From VHCN01 sp964589935 (lineage in GTDB: Bacteria; Verrucomicrobiota; Verrucomicrobiia; Limisphaerales; VHCN01), in NCBI GenBank assembly GCA_964589935.1, contig CAZPVD010000013.1, forward strand, positions 1 to 64,000: 64,000 nt of DNA, given 5' to 3'. Made by a program: the position numbers and the translations under genes. The notes below the pieces were generated by a model, which searched no databases, had not been told where the DNA came from, and was given only the letters and a program-made list of their open reading frames with translations. Below are positions 26,531 through 35,162 of the stretch, one piece after another (position 1 is the first letter of the stretch; each line of letters begins with the position of its first letter).

Positions 26531-27952
26531 GTGACCATACGCCCCCTTCAACTTCTTCCGCTGCTGGCATTGCTGGCCTTCGCCGCCGTGTCCGGCGCGG
26601 GTTGCCGCACCTACAGCAACCGCGCGCAGAGTGCGACGTGGCAATGGCAGGCTGGCAATTATCAGGGCGCGGCGCAGGACTTCGGTCGGATTGCGGAAAA
26701 GCAGCGCGACAACAAGGACACCATCATCTGGCGGCTCGAACAAGGCGCGGCGTTGCGGGCCGCGTGGCGTTATCAGGAGAGCAACGCTGCGTTCGACGCG
26801 GCCGAGGCGCGCATCGAGCACTACGACGCCGGCGCGCGCGTCCACGTCGGGCAGGAGGCCGCGGCGATCATAAGCAACCTCGCGAACCTGCCCTACGAGG
26901 GGCGCGGCTACGACCGCGTGATGCTCAACGCCTACAAGGCGCTGAACTTCCTCCAACTCGGTGACGTTGAGCGGGCGCGCGTGGAGTTCAACCGCGTGTT
27001 GAAGCGGCAGGAGGAAACGCGCGCCGCGAACGAGCGCCGCATCGAGCGCGCCGAGTCCGATTTGAAATCACAGCGGCCGCTCGTGCGCAACGCGGTGCAG
27101 CAAACGCGCGACAGCCCGCAGTTCAAGTCGGCGCTTGGCGGCGAGTTTGCGTTCCTCGACCGCTTCAAGGCCGAGGCGGCCTACGTGAATCCCTTCGCGA
27201 CGTGGGCGTTCGGCGTGTTCCATCTCGCAACCGCCGGCGACGCGAGCGACCTTGAGCGCGCGCACAAGGCCTTCGAACAGGCGCTTGCCGCCGCGCCGCA
27301 GAACAAGTTCATCAGGGCCGACCTCGAACTCGTCGAGCAGCGCATGGCCGGCAAGCCGCTGCCCGCGCTCACTTACGTCGTGTTCGAGACCGGGCGCGCG
27401 CCGGCGCGCGAGCAGGTGAAGATCGAACTGCCGCTGCTGGTGACGCGGCTTTCCTACATCGGCATGGCGTTCCCGAAGCTGGTCTTCAACGGAAACTACA
27501 TCAGCTCCCTCAACGTCACCGCCGGTTCCGCGACGGAGACCGGTTCGATGGTGGCGGACTTCGATGCCATCGTGGCGCGTGACTTCAACGACGAGCTGCC
27601 GGTCATCGTGACAAAGACGCTCATCTCCGCCGCGGCGAAGGCCACAGCCACCTACACGCTCAACACCGAGGCCGAGCGGCGCGGCGACATCACAGGCCTG
27701 CTCGTCAAGATCGGTTCCGCGCTCACACAGATAGCCATCAACATCGCCGACACGCGCACGTGGACGACGCTGCCCAAGCAAATCCACATCTGCCGCGTGC
27801 CCACGCCGCCCGACCGCAAGCTCGTCTTCTCCGCGCCGTCCTCGGGGCAGCGCGCGGAGGTTGCAGTTGGCGACGGACTCGTGAACATTGTGTTCGTGAA
27901 ATCTGTCTCACCCAGCGCGCCCATGATGGTGTCGCAGGCCAAACTCCGATGA
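26531..27952 (+). CDS. COG3014-family lipoprotein
   Basis: 473 residues, GTG start. Signal peptide with lipobox VSGAGC gives lipidated Cys at about residue 25. The N-terminal half is TPR-like (WQWQAGNYQGAAQDFGRIAE, YKALNFLQLGDVERARVEFN), followed by Arg/Glu-rich helices and a beta-rich C-terminal half. This is the COG3014 protein usually found with YcfL and LpoB, as here: the next start (27949) overlaps its stop. Outer-membrane periplasmic face is expected. Likely partner in LpoB-type control of peptidoglycan synthases; its own biochemical role is unknown. Confidence 0.8.
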   Translation: MTIRPLQLLPLLALLAFAAVSGAGCRTYSNRAQSATWQWQAGNYQGAAQDFGRIAEKQRDNKDTIIWRLEQGAALRAAWRYQESNAAFDAAEARIEHYDAGARVHVGQEAAAIISNLANLPYEGRGYDRVMLNAYKALNFLQLGDVERARVEFNRVLKRQEETRAANERRIERAESDLKSQRPLVRNAVQQTRDSPQFKSALGGEFAFLDRFKAEAAYVNPFATWAFGVFHLATAGDASDLERAHKAFEQALAAAPQNKFIRADLELVEQRMAGKPLPALTYVVFETGRAPAREQVKIELPLLVTRLSYIGMAFPKLVFNGNYISSLNVTAGSATETGSMVADFDAIVARDFNDELPVIVTKTLISAAAKATATYTLNTEAERRGDITGLLVKIGSALTQIAINIADTRTWTTLPKQIHICRVPTPPDRKLVFSAPSSGQRAEVAVGDGLVNIVFVKSVSPSAPMMVSQAKLR

Positions 27953-28365
27953 AACCAACTCAACTTCTCCTCGTGCTCGCGGGCGCTGCCGCGCTTGCGG
28001 GCTGCTCCACCACCGTCAACACCGTCGAACGCGCCCAGCCCGTGGGCGAGCGCGCGATGATCTCCGACAAACGCATCATCACCGACCGCAGCCTCGACCG
28101 CGCCGTGCGCATCGTCGGCTTGAGCGAAGCGCAGACGCCCGAGGGTGCCATCAAGGTCCAGGTCGAGGTCTCCAACGCGACGCGCTCGATGAAGAGCTTC
28201 AGCTACAAGGTCGAGTGGTTCGACGCCAACGGCGTCCTTGTGGACACGCCCGCGACCGCCTCGATCACGCGCCAGATCGAGGGCAAGGAATCGCTCTTCA
28301 TCACCGCCGTCGCGCCAACCGCGACCGTGAAAGATTTCCGTTTCAAGTTCATGGAACTTCCGTGA
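27949..28365 (+). CDS. YcfL-family lipoprotein
   Basis: 138 residues. ATG overlaps the preceding TGA. Lipobox AALAGC at about residues 14-19, then STTVNTVERAQPVG and a beta-sandwich-like part (VQVEVSNATRSMKSFSYKVE, WFDANGVLVDTP). The pattern matches YcfL/DUF1425 proteins that precede lpoB in Escherichia coli as well. Same operon as its neighbours. Confidence 0.78.
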   Translation: MKPTQLLLVLAGAAALAGCSTTVNTVERAQPVGERAMISDKRIITDRSLDRAVRIVGLSEAQTPEGAIKVQVEVSNATRSMKSFSYKVEWFDANGVLVDTPATASITRQIEGKESLFITAVAPTATVKDFRFKFMELP

Positions 28366-28401
28366 CCGCTCCGTTCAACCGCAACCCAAAACTTAAACGA
28401 C

Positions 28402-28989
28402 ATGAACCCCAAACTCCTCCTCACCGCCACACTCACCGCCGCGCTGCTCGCCGGCTGCACCACCGGCAAAGTCAGCCGCATCGAGGGCACGGGCGACCGC
28501 GCCACAACGACCGCCGGCGGCATTGACATCAAGGACTGGCTCACCGCGTCCGAGGCGATGATCAACTCGCTGCTCGGCTCCGGCCGCATCCAGACGCCGC
28601 CGAACGCGCCCGCAGTCATGGCCATCAGCCGCATCTCAAACAACACCGCGCAGCAAATTGACACCGACCTGCTCGTGAAAAACATCCGCATCGCGCTCAA
28701 CAAAAGCGGCAAGGTCGTCACCACCACCACGGTCGGACTCGGCGGCACCGCCGAGGACCCGCTTGCCAAGGAACTCGCCCAGCAGCGCGCCGGCGGCGCA
28801 CCGGCCAAGCTGCCCGACCCGAACTACACGCTCTCTGGCAAGATCATCGAGGAGCGTCAGGCGAAGGGCAACGAGAAGACCATCTCCTACGTCTTCCAAC
28901 TCTCGCTCACGGACACGAGCGGCATCGCGGTGTGGGAAGACCAGAAGATCATCTCGAAGTTCTCGAAGCGCACGTTCCTCGGTCTGTGA
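28402..28989 (+). CDS. lpoB: Penicillin-binding-protein activator lipoprotein LpoB
   Basis: 195 residues with lipobox LLAGC (Cys about residue 18). The globular part shows the LpoB/FlgO pattern: IDIKDWLTASEAMINSLLGS, PAVMAISRISNNTAQQIDTD, LLVKNIRIALNKSGKVVTTT, and YVFQLSLTDTSGIAVWEDQK near the end. In E. coli LpoB reaches from the outer membrane to activate PBP1b. Third gene of a lipoprotein operon, facing lnt, which completes lipoprotein acylation. Length agrees with the family. Confidence 0.85.
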   Translation: MNPKLLLTATLTAALLAGCTTGKVSRIEGTGDRATTTAGGIDIKDWLTASEAMINSLLGSGRIQTPPNAPAVMAISRISNNTAQQIDTDLLVKNIRIALNKSGKVVTTTTVGLGGTAEDPLAKELAQQRAGGAPAKLPDPNYTLSGKIIEERQAKGNEKTISYVFQLSLTDTSGIAVWEDQKIISKFSKRTFLGL

Positions 28990-28994
28990 CACAA

Positions 28995-30605
28995 TCACAG
29001 CGCCCGTGAGCCCCGCCGGTTCGTCGCGAGCAATAACACGCTTGCGAAGACACAAGCCCATCCGAACCAGTCGCCACAACGATTGTAAAACGTCGGCTGA
29101 CGGGCTGTGTTCAAAGGCAGCGGAATCTTCACCAGCTTGAAGCCCGCCTGATACACGTTGTCGCTGCCCTCGAAGTGCGTCGAGCGCATCACGCCTCGCG
29201 CATCCACCCAGCACGACACGCCGTTGTTCGCGCAGCGCACGAGTGGCAGTCCCGTCTCGACGGCGCGGAACACCGAGTTCGCCGCGTGCTGCCACTGCTC
29301 CGCGCTTTCGCCAAACCAGCCGTCGTTGGTGATGTTCACAAGGAAGTCCACGTCCAGCGCCGCGCCTTCGCGTCCGGCGGCGGCGAACACGTCCTCGAAG
29401 CAAATCAGCGGCGCGAACCGCGCGCGCGGCTCTTTCATCTCAAATTGCACCGCGCGGTCGCCCGGCGTGAAGCCGTCGCCGACGGGTGAAAGGTATTTGA
29501 GGAACGGCAGCCATTTCATGAGCGGCACATATTCGCCAAAGATGACGAGCCTTTTCTTGCGATAACGACCGGCCACCTGCCCGTCGGGCGAGAGGAGAAA
29601 GGCCGAGTTGTAGAACTTTGCGTCCTTCGGATCGTCACTGCCCGGTTTGGGCTCCGCGTCGTCCGCGCCGAGCAGCAGCCAAACGCGATGCTTGCGCACC
29701 ATCTCAAAGATGGACTGCGTCATCGCGTCATCGAGCGCAGGCAGCGCGGCTTCGGGCCACACGAGCAGGTCGGGCTTCGTCGCGAGCGCGTTCTCGGAAA
29801 GTTCCATGAGCTTGGCGAAGCGCGCCGCCTTTTCTTTCGGATCCCAGATCATCACCTGCGGAATGCTCGGCTGCACGAGCGCGACCTTGAGTTCGCCGCG
29901 CGACGGCAGCGGTTCCGCAAGCCGCGCGAATCCGAACCACAACACCAGCACGACGGCGAGGGCGGGTGCAATCAGCTCGCGCATCCAACGCCAACGTTGC
30001 GCGGGCCAGCGTGCTAGCGCGAGCAGCGTGCAGCACAGCGCGACCGAGAACCAGACGACGAGGAATGACACGCCATGCACGCTGGTGAGCGACGCGACTT
30101 GAATCAGCGGTAGCATCTGGTGCTGCGTCACTCCGAGCGGCAGCCACGGAAAGCCGGTGAGAAAACGGCAGAGGATGAATTCCAGCGCCGTCCAGAGCGC
30201 GGCGCAGGCGAGCGTCCAGATGAAACGCCGAAGCCACGGCGTCTCGGTGAATTGTTCGAGCGTTTGCAGCGGTGCGAGAAGTTTCCAGCACAGCCACAGC
30301 CACAGCGCGGGATAGAGAGCGCAGTAGGCGCTGAGCGCGAGCCATGCGAAGATCGGCGCGACCGCCACGGGCATGTGCAGCAGCCAGTAAAGCGCGGCGA
30401 GATTGAAGGAAAGTCCGCCGATGAATCCGAGCCGGAATGCGGTGCGCGCATCCTGACCGAGCGCGGTGAAGAGCAGCAGCCCCGGCGCGGCCCACGCGAA
30501 GCCCGCGATGTTCAATTTTGGAAACGCCGCCGCAAGCATCAGCCCGGCGACGAGCGCGAGCGCGTAACGGACGCGGGCTTCGGGCGTGAGGACGGGCAGC
30601 TTCAC
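28995..30605 (-). CDS. lnt: Apolipoprotein N-acyltransferase
   Basis: 536 residues. The N-terminal third is several membrane helices (YALALVAGLMLAAAFPKLNI; PGLLLFTALG; AALYWLLHMPVAVAPIFAWL; LIAPALAVVLVLWFGFARL), followed by a nitrilase-fold periplasmic domain. Catalytic triad: Glu in LVWPEAALPAL, Lys in RKKRLVIFGEYVPL, Cys in PLICFEDVF. LVNITNDGWFGESAEQWQHA is the usual nitrilase signature. It adds the third acyl chain to lipoproteins at the inner membrane. Converges with the lipoprotein operon, leaving a 5-nt gap. Confidence 0.93.
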   Translation of the reverse strand: MKLPVLTPEARVRYALALVAGLMLAAAFPKLNIAGFAWAAPGLLLFTALGQDARTAFRLGFIGGLSFNLAALYWLLHMPVAVAPIFAWLALSAYCALYPALWLWLCWKLLAPLQTLEQFTETPWLRRFIWTLACAALWTALEFILCRFLTGFPWLPLGVTQHQMLPLIQVASLTSVHGVSFLVVWFSVALCCTLLALARWPAQRWRWMRELIAPALAVVLVLWFGFARLAEPLPSRGELKVALVQPSIPQVMIWDPKEKAARFAKLMELSENALATKPDLLVWPEAALPALDDAMTQSIFEMVRKHRVWLLLGADDAEPKPGSDDPKDAKFYNSAFLLSPDGQVAGRYRKKRLVIFGEYVPLMKWLPFLKYLSPVGDGFTPGDRAVQFEMKEPRARFAPLICFEDVFAAAGREGAALDVDFLVNITNDGWFGESAEQWQHAANSVFRAVETGLPLVRCANNGVSCWVDARGVMRSTHFEGSDNVYQAGFKLVKIPLPLNTARQPTFYNRCGDWFGWACVFASVLLLATNRRGSRAL

Positions 30606-30663
30606 CGCGCGCAGCTTGCCGAATCCGCCGCACTGCTGGCAAGGCGCGGTTCAACGGCAATCT

Positions 30664-31521
30664 TCACAGCCGCCAGCGAAACTCCGGCTTCGCGACGTGG
30701 AAGGTTTTACGAAGTTCCGGGCTGCCGCGCGTGAAGATGGCGTAATCGAACGGCTTCTGAAAATAAATCCCCTCTGCGAACCGGCGCAGCCGGTGATTCA
30801 GGAGCCAGAGCCAGCTCGTGCCGCGCAGCCACGCCGGCGCGGTCGCGGCCCACGCGCGAAACTCGGCCTTCGCGGGGTCGCCGTAGCCGAGATTGCCGCC
30901 TGTGTGCGCGAAGACGCTCGTGAAATGACCGAGCGACGCCATGCGGACGCCGCGTTCGTGCAGGCGCCAGACCCATTCACCGTCGCCCATGCAGCGATAG
31001 CGCACGTCAAAAAAACATTTGTGAACGTCCAGCACGCTTCGGCGAAAGAACGTCGCGCACGTCAGCGTCGAGAGCGGCCACACGCGCGTGTGCCACTTCA
31101 TCGGCGTGAGCACTTTGCGATGAAAGAGGTAGCCGCCCTCCGCATCCACGACGATGGCGTTGGCGAAGAGAACGTCCACTTCGGGATGCTCGTCGAAAAA
31201 GGAGCCGACTTCGAGCAGCGCGCCGGGCAGGTATTGCTCATCGCAATTCAGATACGCGAGGATCTCGCCAGTCGAACGGCGCAAGCCACGGTTGATGCCG
31301 TCATACATGCCCTCGTCCGGCTCGACGAACGCACGAACGCGCCGGTCCGCACGCAGCCAGTCGAGCGTGCCATCGTCGGAGCCGGCGTCCTGCACGATGT
31401 GCTCGTGCTCGACGCCCTGGTCGGCGACCGAGGCGACACAAAGCTTGAGCCATTCGCTATGACGAAAGCTGGGTGTGATGATGGAAAAGCGCACGGTGGC
31501 GTGTTGCGTGCTCAATAGCAC
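30664..31521 (-). CDS. Family 2 glycosyltransferase
   Basis: 285 residues. GT-A fold: FSIITPSFRHSEWLKLCVAS at the start, HIVQDAGSDDGTLDWL, DEGMYDGINRGLRRSTGEIL, and a YLNCDEQYLPGAL metal-site block. The acceptor half contains YRCMGDGEWVWRLHERG. No membrane helices, so a cytosolic or peripheral transferase. First of the glycan cluster on this strand. Donor sugar unknown; the UDP-xylose synthase at 5277 is one possible supplier. Confidence 0.85.
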   Translation of the reverse strand: MLLSTQHATVRFSIITPSFRHSEWLKLCVASVADQGVEHEHIVQDAGSDDGTLDWLRADRRVRAFVEPDEGMYDGINRGLRRSTGEILAYLNCDEQYLPGALLEVGSFFDEHPEVDVLFANAIVVDAEGGYLFHRKVLTPMKWHTRVWPLSTLTCATFFRRSVLDVHKCFFDVRYRCMGDGEWVWRLHERGVRMASLGHFTSVFAHTGGNLGYGDPAKAEFRAWAATAPAWLRGTSWLWLLNHRLRRFAEGIYFQKPFDYAIFTRGSPELRKTFHVAKPEFRWRL

Positions 31522-31586
31522 GCGCCGGGGCGGGCTTCAAGCCATGCGCGAACAATCGGCTCGAATTTCCGCGCGCGGCAGCCTGT

Positions 31587-32768
31587 TCAATCCCGCAATT
31601 GCTCCTTCGCGAGCTGATACGTCTCAAAAAACCGCTGGCCCATGCGTTTTGGGGAGAGGTAATCTTGGACTTGCGCCCGCGCCGCCGGCTCAACTTCGCC
31701 ACGGCCGAATTGCGGATGCCGGCACGCTTCACGCACCGCCCGCACCAATGCCTCTTCGTTGCCCGACGTAAATAAAATCCCATTCCGTCCGGGAAAAACA
31801 TAATCCACGATGCCGCCCACCGCGCTCGCCACCACCGGCAATCCAGCCACCACCGCCTCTTTGACCGAGTTCGGGCTGGTGTCCGCGCGGGTCGGGAAAA
31901 TCATCATTGTTGCACGGGCCATCTCACCTGCGACTTCGGCGGGGGACAGGTTTTGTCTGAATTGAACCCGGTCCCAAAAACCGGCCGAAGTGTGCCGTTT
32001 GATTTCCCCGAGCAATTCCGGGTTTGGCGAGCCGATGACAACCAATTCAAACAACAATTCGTCCTTGAGGCGGTCCAGCGCCCCGGCCAGCAAGTCCGCG
32101 CCCTTGTGCCGTGAGAACGGGCCGACGAAGATGAAGCGCCGCGGTTCCGTTTGGGGCCGGCGTTCGAGCCGGTGAAAAATCCAGTCTGGCGCGTGCTCGA
32201 TTTGCAACACGTTCAATTTCGGCCAGCGCTGTTTCAGATACTGCACCGCGAAGGCGGCCTCCGTCGTCACCAGCGGCGCGCGCGGCAGGCTCCATTTTTC
32301 CAAACACATCGCAAACCTCTCGTGGCGGTTAAGGCGCACGCGCTCGTTGCACCACGCGAACAACCCCTGCACGGTGGCGACATAGGGATACTTCAAACGG
32401 GATGCGACCAGTGCCGCTCCTTGTTCGGTGCCCCAGGCGTGAACCACGTCCGGTCTTATTTGCGCCAGCCGGCGTTTGATAAATATCGTGTCCAGCCAGT
32501 AGAAACTTGGCGCGCGGCATCCGCCCGGAACCTTGATGAGATGAAACGTCACGCCATTCCTCTCGAACGTGAGGTCCCGTTTGAACTGCTTGCGAACAAC
32601 CAGAATGTGCAGCTTCAGCCCGGGCCGGTTTTCCAGTTCACCCAGCAGCACACGCTGCCACGATGCCGGATGCATCCGCGGCAAGGAATGCACCTCGTCC
32701 GGGGCGTCGGACAGCCACTCGACCGGAAAAAATGAAAACCACGCGACGGTCAATTGGGGAGTTGCCAT
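31587..32768 (-). CDS. Family 4 glycosyltransferase
   Basis: 393 residues from ATG 32768 (MATPQLTVAWFSFF). GT-B fold with the C-terminal nucleotide-sugar domain: FIFVGPFSRHKGADLLAGAL, FELVVIGSPNPELL, MARATMMIFPTRADTSPNSV and KEAVVAGLPVVASAVGGI followed by FPGRNGILF. The EX7E-type region is present as SVKEAVVAGLP. Starts 11 nt after the acyltransferase at 32779, so the two are one operon. Role: assembly of a surface or extracellular glycan. Confidence 0.88.
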   Translation of the reverse strand: MATPQLTVAWFSFFPVEWLSDAPDEVHSLPRMHPASWQRVLLGELENRPGLKLHILVVRKQFKRDLTFERNGVTFHLIKVPGGCRAPSFYWLDTIFIKRRLAQIRPDVVHAWGTEQGAALVASRLKYPYVATVQGLFAWCNERVRLNRHERFAMCLEKWSLPRAPLVTTEAAFAVQYLKQRWPKLNVLQIEHAPDWIFHRLERRPQTEPRRFIFVGPFSRHKGADLLAGALDRLKDELLFELVVIGSPNPELLGEIKRHTSAGFWDRVQFRQNLSPAEVAGEMARATMMIFPTRADTSPNSVKEAVVAGLPVVASAVGGIVDYVFPGRNGILFTSGNEEALVRAVREACRHPQFGRGEVEPAARAQVQDYLSPKRMGQRFFETYQLAKEQLRD

Positions 32769-32778
32769 TGTGGCCGGA

Positions 32779-33390
32779 TCAATTCCGTTTTCGTTCAAAC
32801 ACCCGCGCCGGATTGCCAACTGCGGTGTGTCCGGCGGGCACGTCCCTGGTCACCACGGCGCCTGCGCCGATGACCGCGCGGTCACCAATCGTCACGCCCT
32901 TGAGAATGATTGCCCGCGCACCCACAAACACGCCCCGACCGATTTTCACCGGACGCGCCCCTGCCCGACAGTCACCGCGCCAAGCCCAACCCTCTCCGGG
33001 AGTGTGAAAATCATTGTCCATCACCAGCGCGCCTGAACCGAAAATCGTCCCTTCACCGACTTCGATGCTCAGACCGGCACACAGCACCGTCCCGCTCAAA
33101 CCCACGTCGTTGCCCAGGATCAGCTTCGCCTCCGGCGCCAGTGCCCGCAACACGCATGGCTGCGCGTTGCCAAGCGGGTTTGACCGTGGCGAACTGTTGA
33201 TTTTGATGCCATTTCCGAGAACGATGCGCCCGCCTTTGGCCACGCTCACCATTGGACGCCCCTGAAATTCCGCCGCGCCTTGAAACTCCACACCCTTGAA
33301 CCGTGCCTCGAACCGCCACAGCCATGATGCCACGCAGCGCAATCTGGCCGCGAGCGCTCCCAGAAAAGTTGCAGGCGTATGTTGAGGCAC
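32779..33390 (-). CDS. Hexapeptide-repeat O-acetyltransferase
   Basis: 203 residues. Left-handed beta-helix repeats start near residue 50 (VAKGGRIVLGNGIKI, LILGNDVGLSGTVLC, IEVGEGTIFGSGALVMDN) with the catalytic His-type segment DNDFHTPG. The C-terminal coil VKIGRGVFVGARAIILKGVT and IGAGAVVTRDVPAGHTAVGN is the classic acetyl-CoA-binding end. It probably O-acetylates a sugar in the glycan made by its neighbours. Confidence 0.85.
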   Translation of the reverse strand: MPQHTPATFLGALAARLRCVASWLWRFEARFKGVEFQGAAEFQGRPMVSVAKGGRIVLGNGIKINSSPRSNPLGNAQPCVLRALAPEAKLILGNDVGLSGTVLCAGLSIEVGEGTIFGSGALVMDNDFHTPGEGWAWRGDCRAGARPVKIGRGVFVGARAIILKGVTIGDRAVIGAGAVVTRDVPAGHTAVGNPARVFERKRN

Positions 33391-33453
33391 AAAACTGTTT
33401 GTCTCAAAAAACCGCTCAGATTGCAGGGAAATTTCGTTTCGCGCTCGCGGCCG

Positions 33454-34158
33454 TCAGCGCGCTGCTTCCACCGGCGCAAACAAACCGATTACCGAAATGC
33501 AGTGAAACGGAAAGAGCCGGCGGAACAAGCCGGTCTCCAGCGCGATGGCGGCGCGGTTGCCGAACACCCTTTGCGTCGCATTGCTCAAAACCGGCAGCAG
33601 TGTCGCGTCCGCCTCCCATTCCACCAGATGCAGGCCGCAGTGCCGCTCGGCCAGGTTGCGCAGGTGCCAGTGGTCCCACGACTGGAGATGGCCCTCGTTG
33701 ACCTCGGCCAAATCGAAGCGGCGCTCGCACGCGCGCTGGAGCTGGCGCAGGTTCGGCACGGCCAGCACCACAAACCGCCGCGCGATGCGAGCCAGCTCGC
33801 TGAGTGTTTTCTTGGGATTTTCCACGTGTTCGAGCACGTGAAAGCACGCGACGACATCAAACGATTTTGCGCCAAACTGCGCAACCGGATCGGCGGCGTT
33901 CAAAAGGATGGCGCGCCCAAAACGCCCCGCCAGACGCGCGCATTCGGGGTCCACGTCGGTCCCAGTGGCGGCGAAGCCAGCCTCGCTCGCCAGCGCAAGC
34001 GTTTCCCCGCGGCCGCAGCCGTAGTCAAGCAGTGACAGCCCCGTCGGCGGACAGTGCCGGATCAACAGATCGAGGCCCACGTGCTTCCAGTGCGTTTCGT
34101 AGAAGTGCGCGCGGTTCGACGCGGGATCAATCTCGTAAGGCAGATGCTTTATGCCCAT
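33454..34158 (-). CDS. Class I SAM-dependent methyltransferase
   Basis: 234 residues. SAM-binding motif I is LSLLDYGCGRGETLALASEA near residue 40, motif II ATGTDVDPECARLA, then FDVVACFHVLEHVENPKKTL. This is the Methyltransf_11/23 type common in glycan clusters. Substrate not identifiable. Ends 63 nt upstream of the acyltransferase start. Confidence 0.85.
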   Translation of the reverse strand: MGIKHLPYEIDPASNRAHFYETHWKHVGLDLLIRHCPPTGLSLLDYGCGRGETLALASEAGFAATGTDVDPECARLAGRFGRAILLNAADPVAQFGAKSFDVVACFHVLEHVENPKKTLSELARIARRFVVLAVPNLRQLQRACERRFDLAEVNEGHLQSWDHWHLRNLAERHCGLHLVEWEADATLLPVLSNATQRVFGNRAAIALETGLFRRLFPFHCISVIGLFAPVEAAR

Positions 34159-34310
34159 TCAAAAAAACGGCCCGATCAAAGGCCAAACCAAGTCAAGCGG
34201 ATCCAATGCGACATCACGCAAAGTAGATGCAACGCGGTGCATTGCGGCAACACGAATCTCCCGGCTTGGCGGCGCGGCGGCAATGGTCATACTTCGGCCG
34301 CAACGCACCG

Positions 34311-35159
34311 ATGATCGCGCAGTTTTTCCTCCGGCTGTATTTTCTCGTTCACGGCACGCTCGGCCTGCCGGGCGCGGGCTGGCTCATCCGACGCATGGTG
34401 CGGTTCGTGCCCGGACTGCGCGCGTGCCCGATGGAACTGCCCGGCGTCGGCACCGCGGTGCTCGACTTTCGCGACGAGGCGATGTTTGCCCTCGTCAATC
34501 TGCGCCTCGGCGATTTCGGCAACCACGGCCATCTGCTCGCGCTCATGGAACGGTGTCTGCCTCCCGGCGCGGTGCTGTGGGACGTGGGCGCAAACGTCGG
34601 TTTCGTGTCGGGCCACTTCGCGCATCCGAGTCACCGGCTCGGCGCGGTCCATGCCTTCGAACCGTCGCCCGGCCCGTTGCGCGTGCTGGAAACGCTGTTT
34701 CAAAATCATCCACCCGCGCGCGTGCATCCATTCGGCCTCGGCGAACGGAACGAACAGCTCGTCCTTCGCGCAACGCCGGCGAGTTCATCGAATAGTTCGC
34801 TTCACCGGGAATTGAAGGACGCCGTGGACGTGCCGATCGCCATCCGGCGCGGGGACGATGTGCGCCGCGAACTGTCGCTGCCCGCGCCCGACGTGCTGAA
34901 GGTGGATGTCGAGGGCTTCGAGCCGCAGGTATTCGCGGGCCTGCGCGAAACGCTCGCGGCCTGCCGGCCCGTGATTTTCTTCGAGCACATCATGCTCTCG
35001 GACGAACAACTGCGGCAACTGCGTCCGCCGGACTGCGAGCTTCTGTTCATCCTCGATGACGGGCGGCTCACGGAAGATTTCGCGCTGCGAATGCAAGGCC
35101 ATGACGCGATTTTTCTGCCGAGGGAAAAATCACATCTGTTACCGCGCAACATGCGCTGA
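34311..35159 (+). CDS. FkbM-family methyltransferase
   Basis: 282 residues from ATG 34311. Motif I: VLWDVGANVGFVSGHFAHPS; then VHAFEPSPGPLRVLETLFQN; SSLHRELKDAVDVPI; and the FkbM block LKVDVEGFEPQVFAGL followed by RPVIFFEHI. FkbM enzymes are usually O-methyltransferases acting on sugars or polyketides. Only plus-strand gene in this half of the cluster, divergent from the methyltransferase at 33454. The earlier in-frame reading from 34227 has no coding character. Confidence 0.87.
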   Translation: MIAQFFLRLYFLVHGTLGLPGAGWLIRRMVRFVPGLRACPMELPGVGTAVLDFRDEAMFALVNLRLGDFGNHGHLLALMERCLPPGAVLWDVGANVGFVSGHFAHPSHRLGAVHAFEPSPGPLRVLETLFQNHPPARVHPFGLGERNEQLVLRATPASSSNSSLHRELKDAVDVPIAIRRGDDVRRELSLPAPDVLKVDVEGFEPQVFAGLRETLAACRPVIFFEHIMLSDEQLRQLRPPDCELLFILDDGRLTEDFALRMQGHDAIFLPREKSHLLPRNMR

Positions 35160-35162
35160 ACT

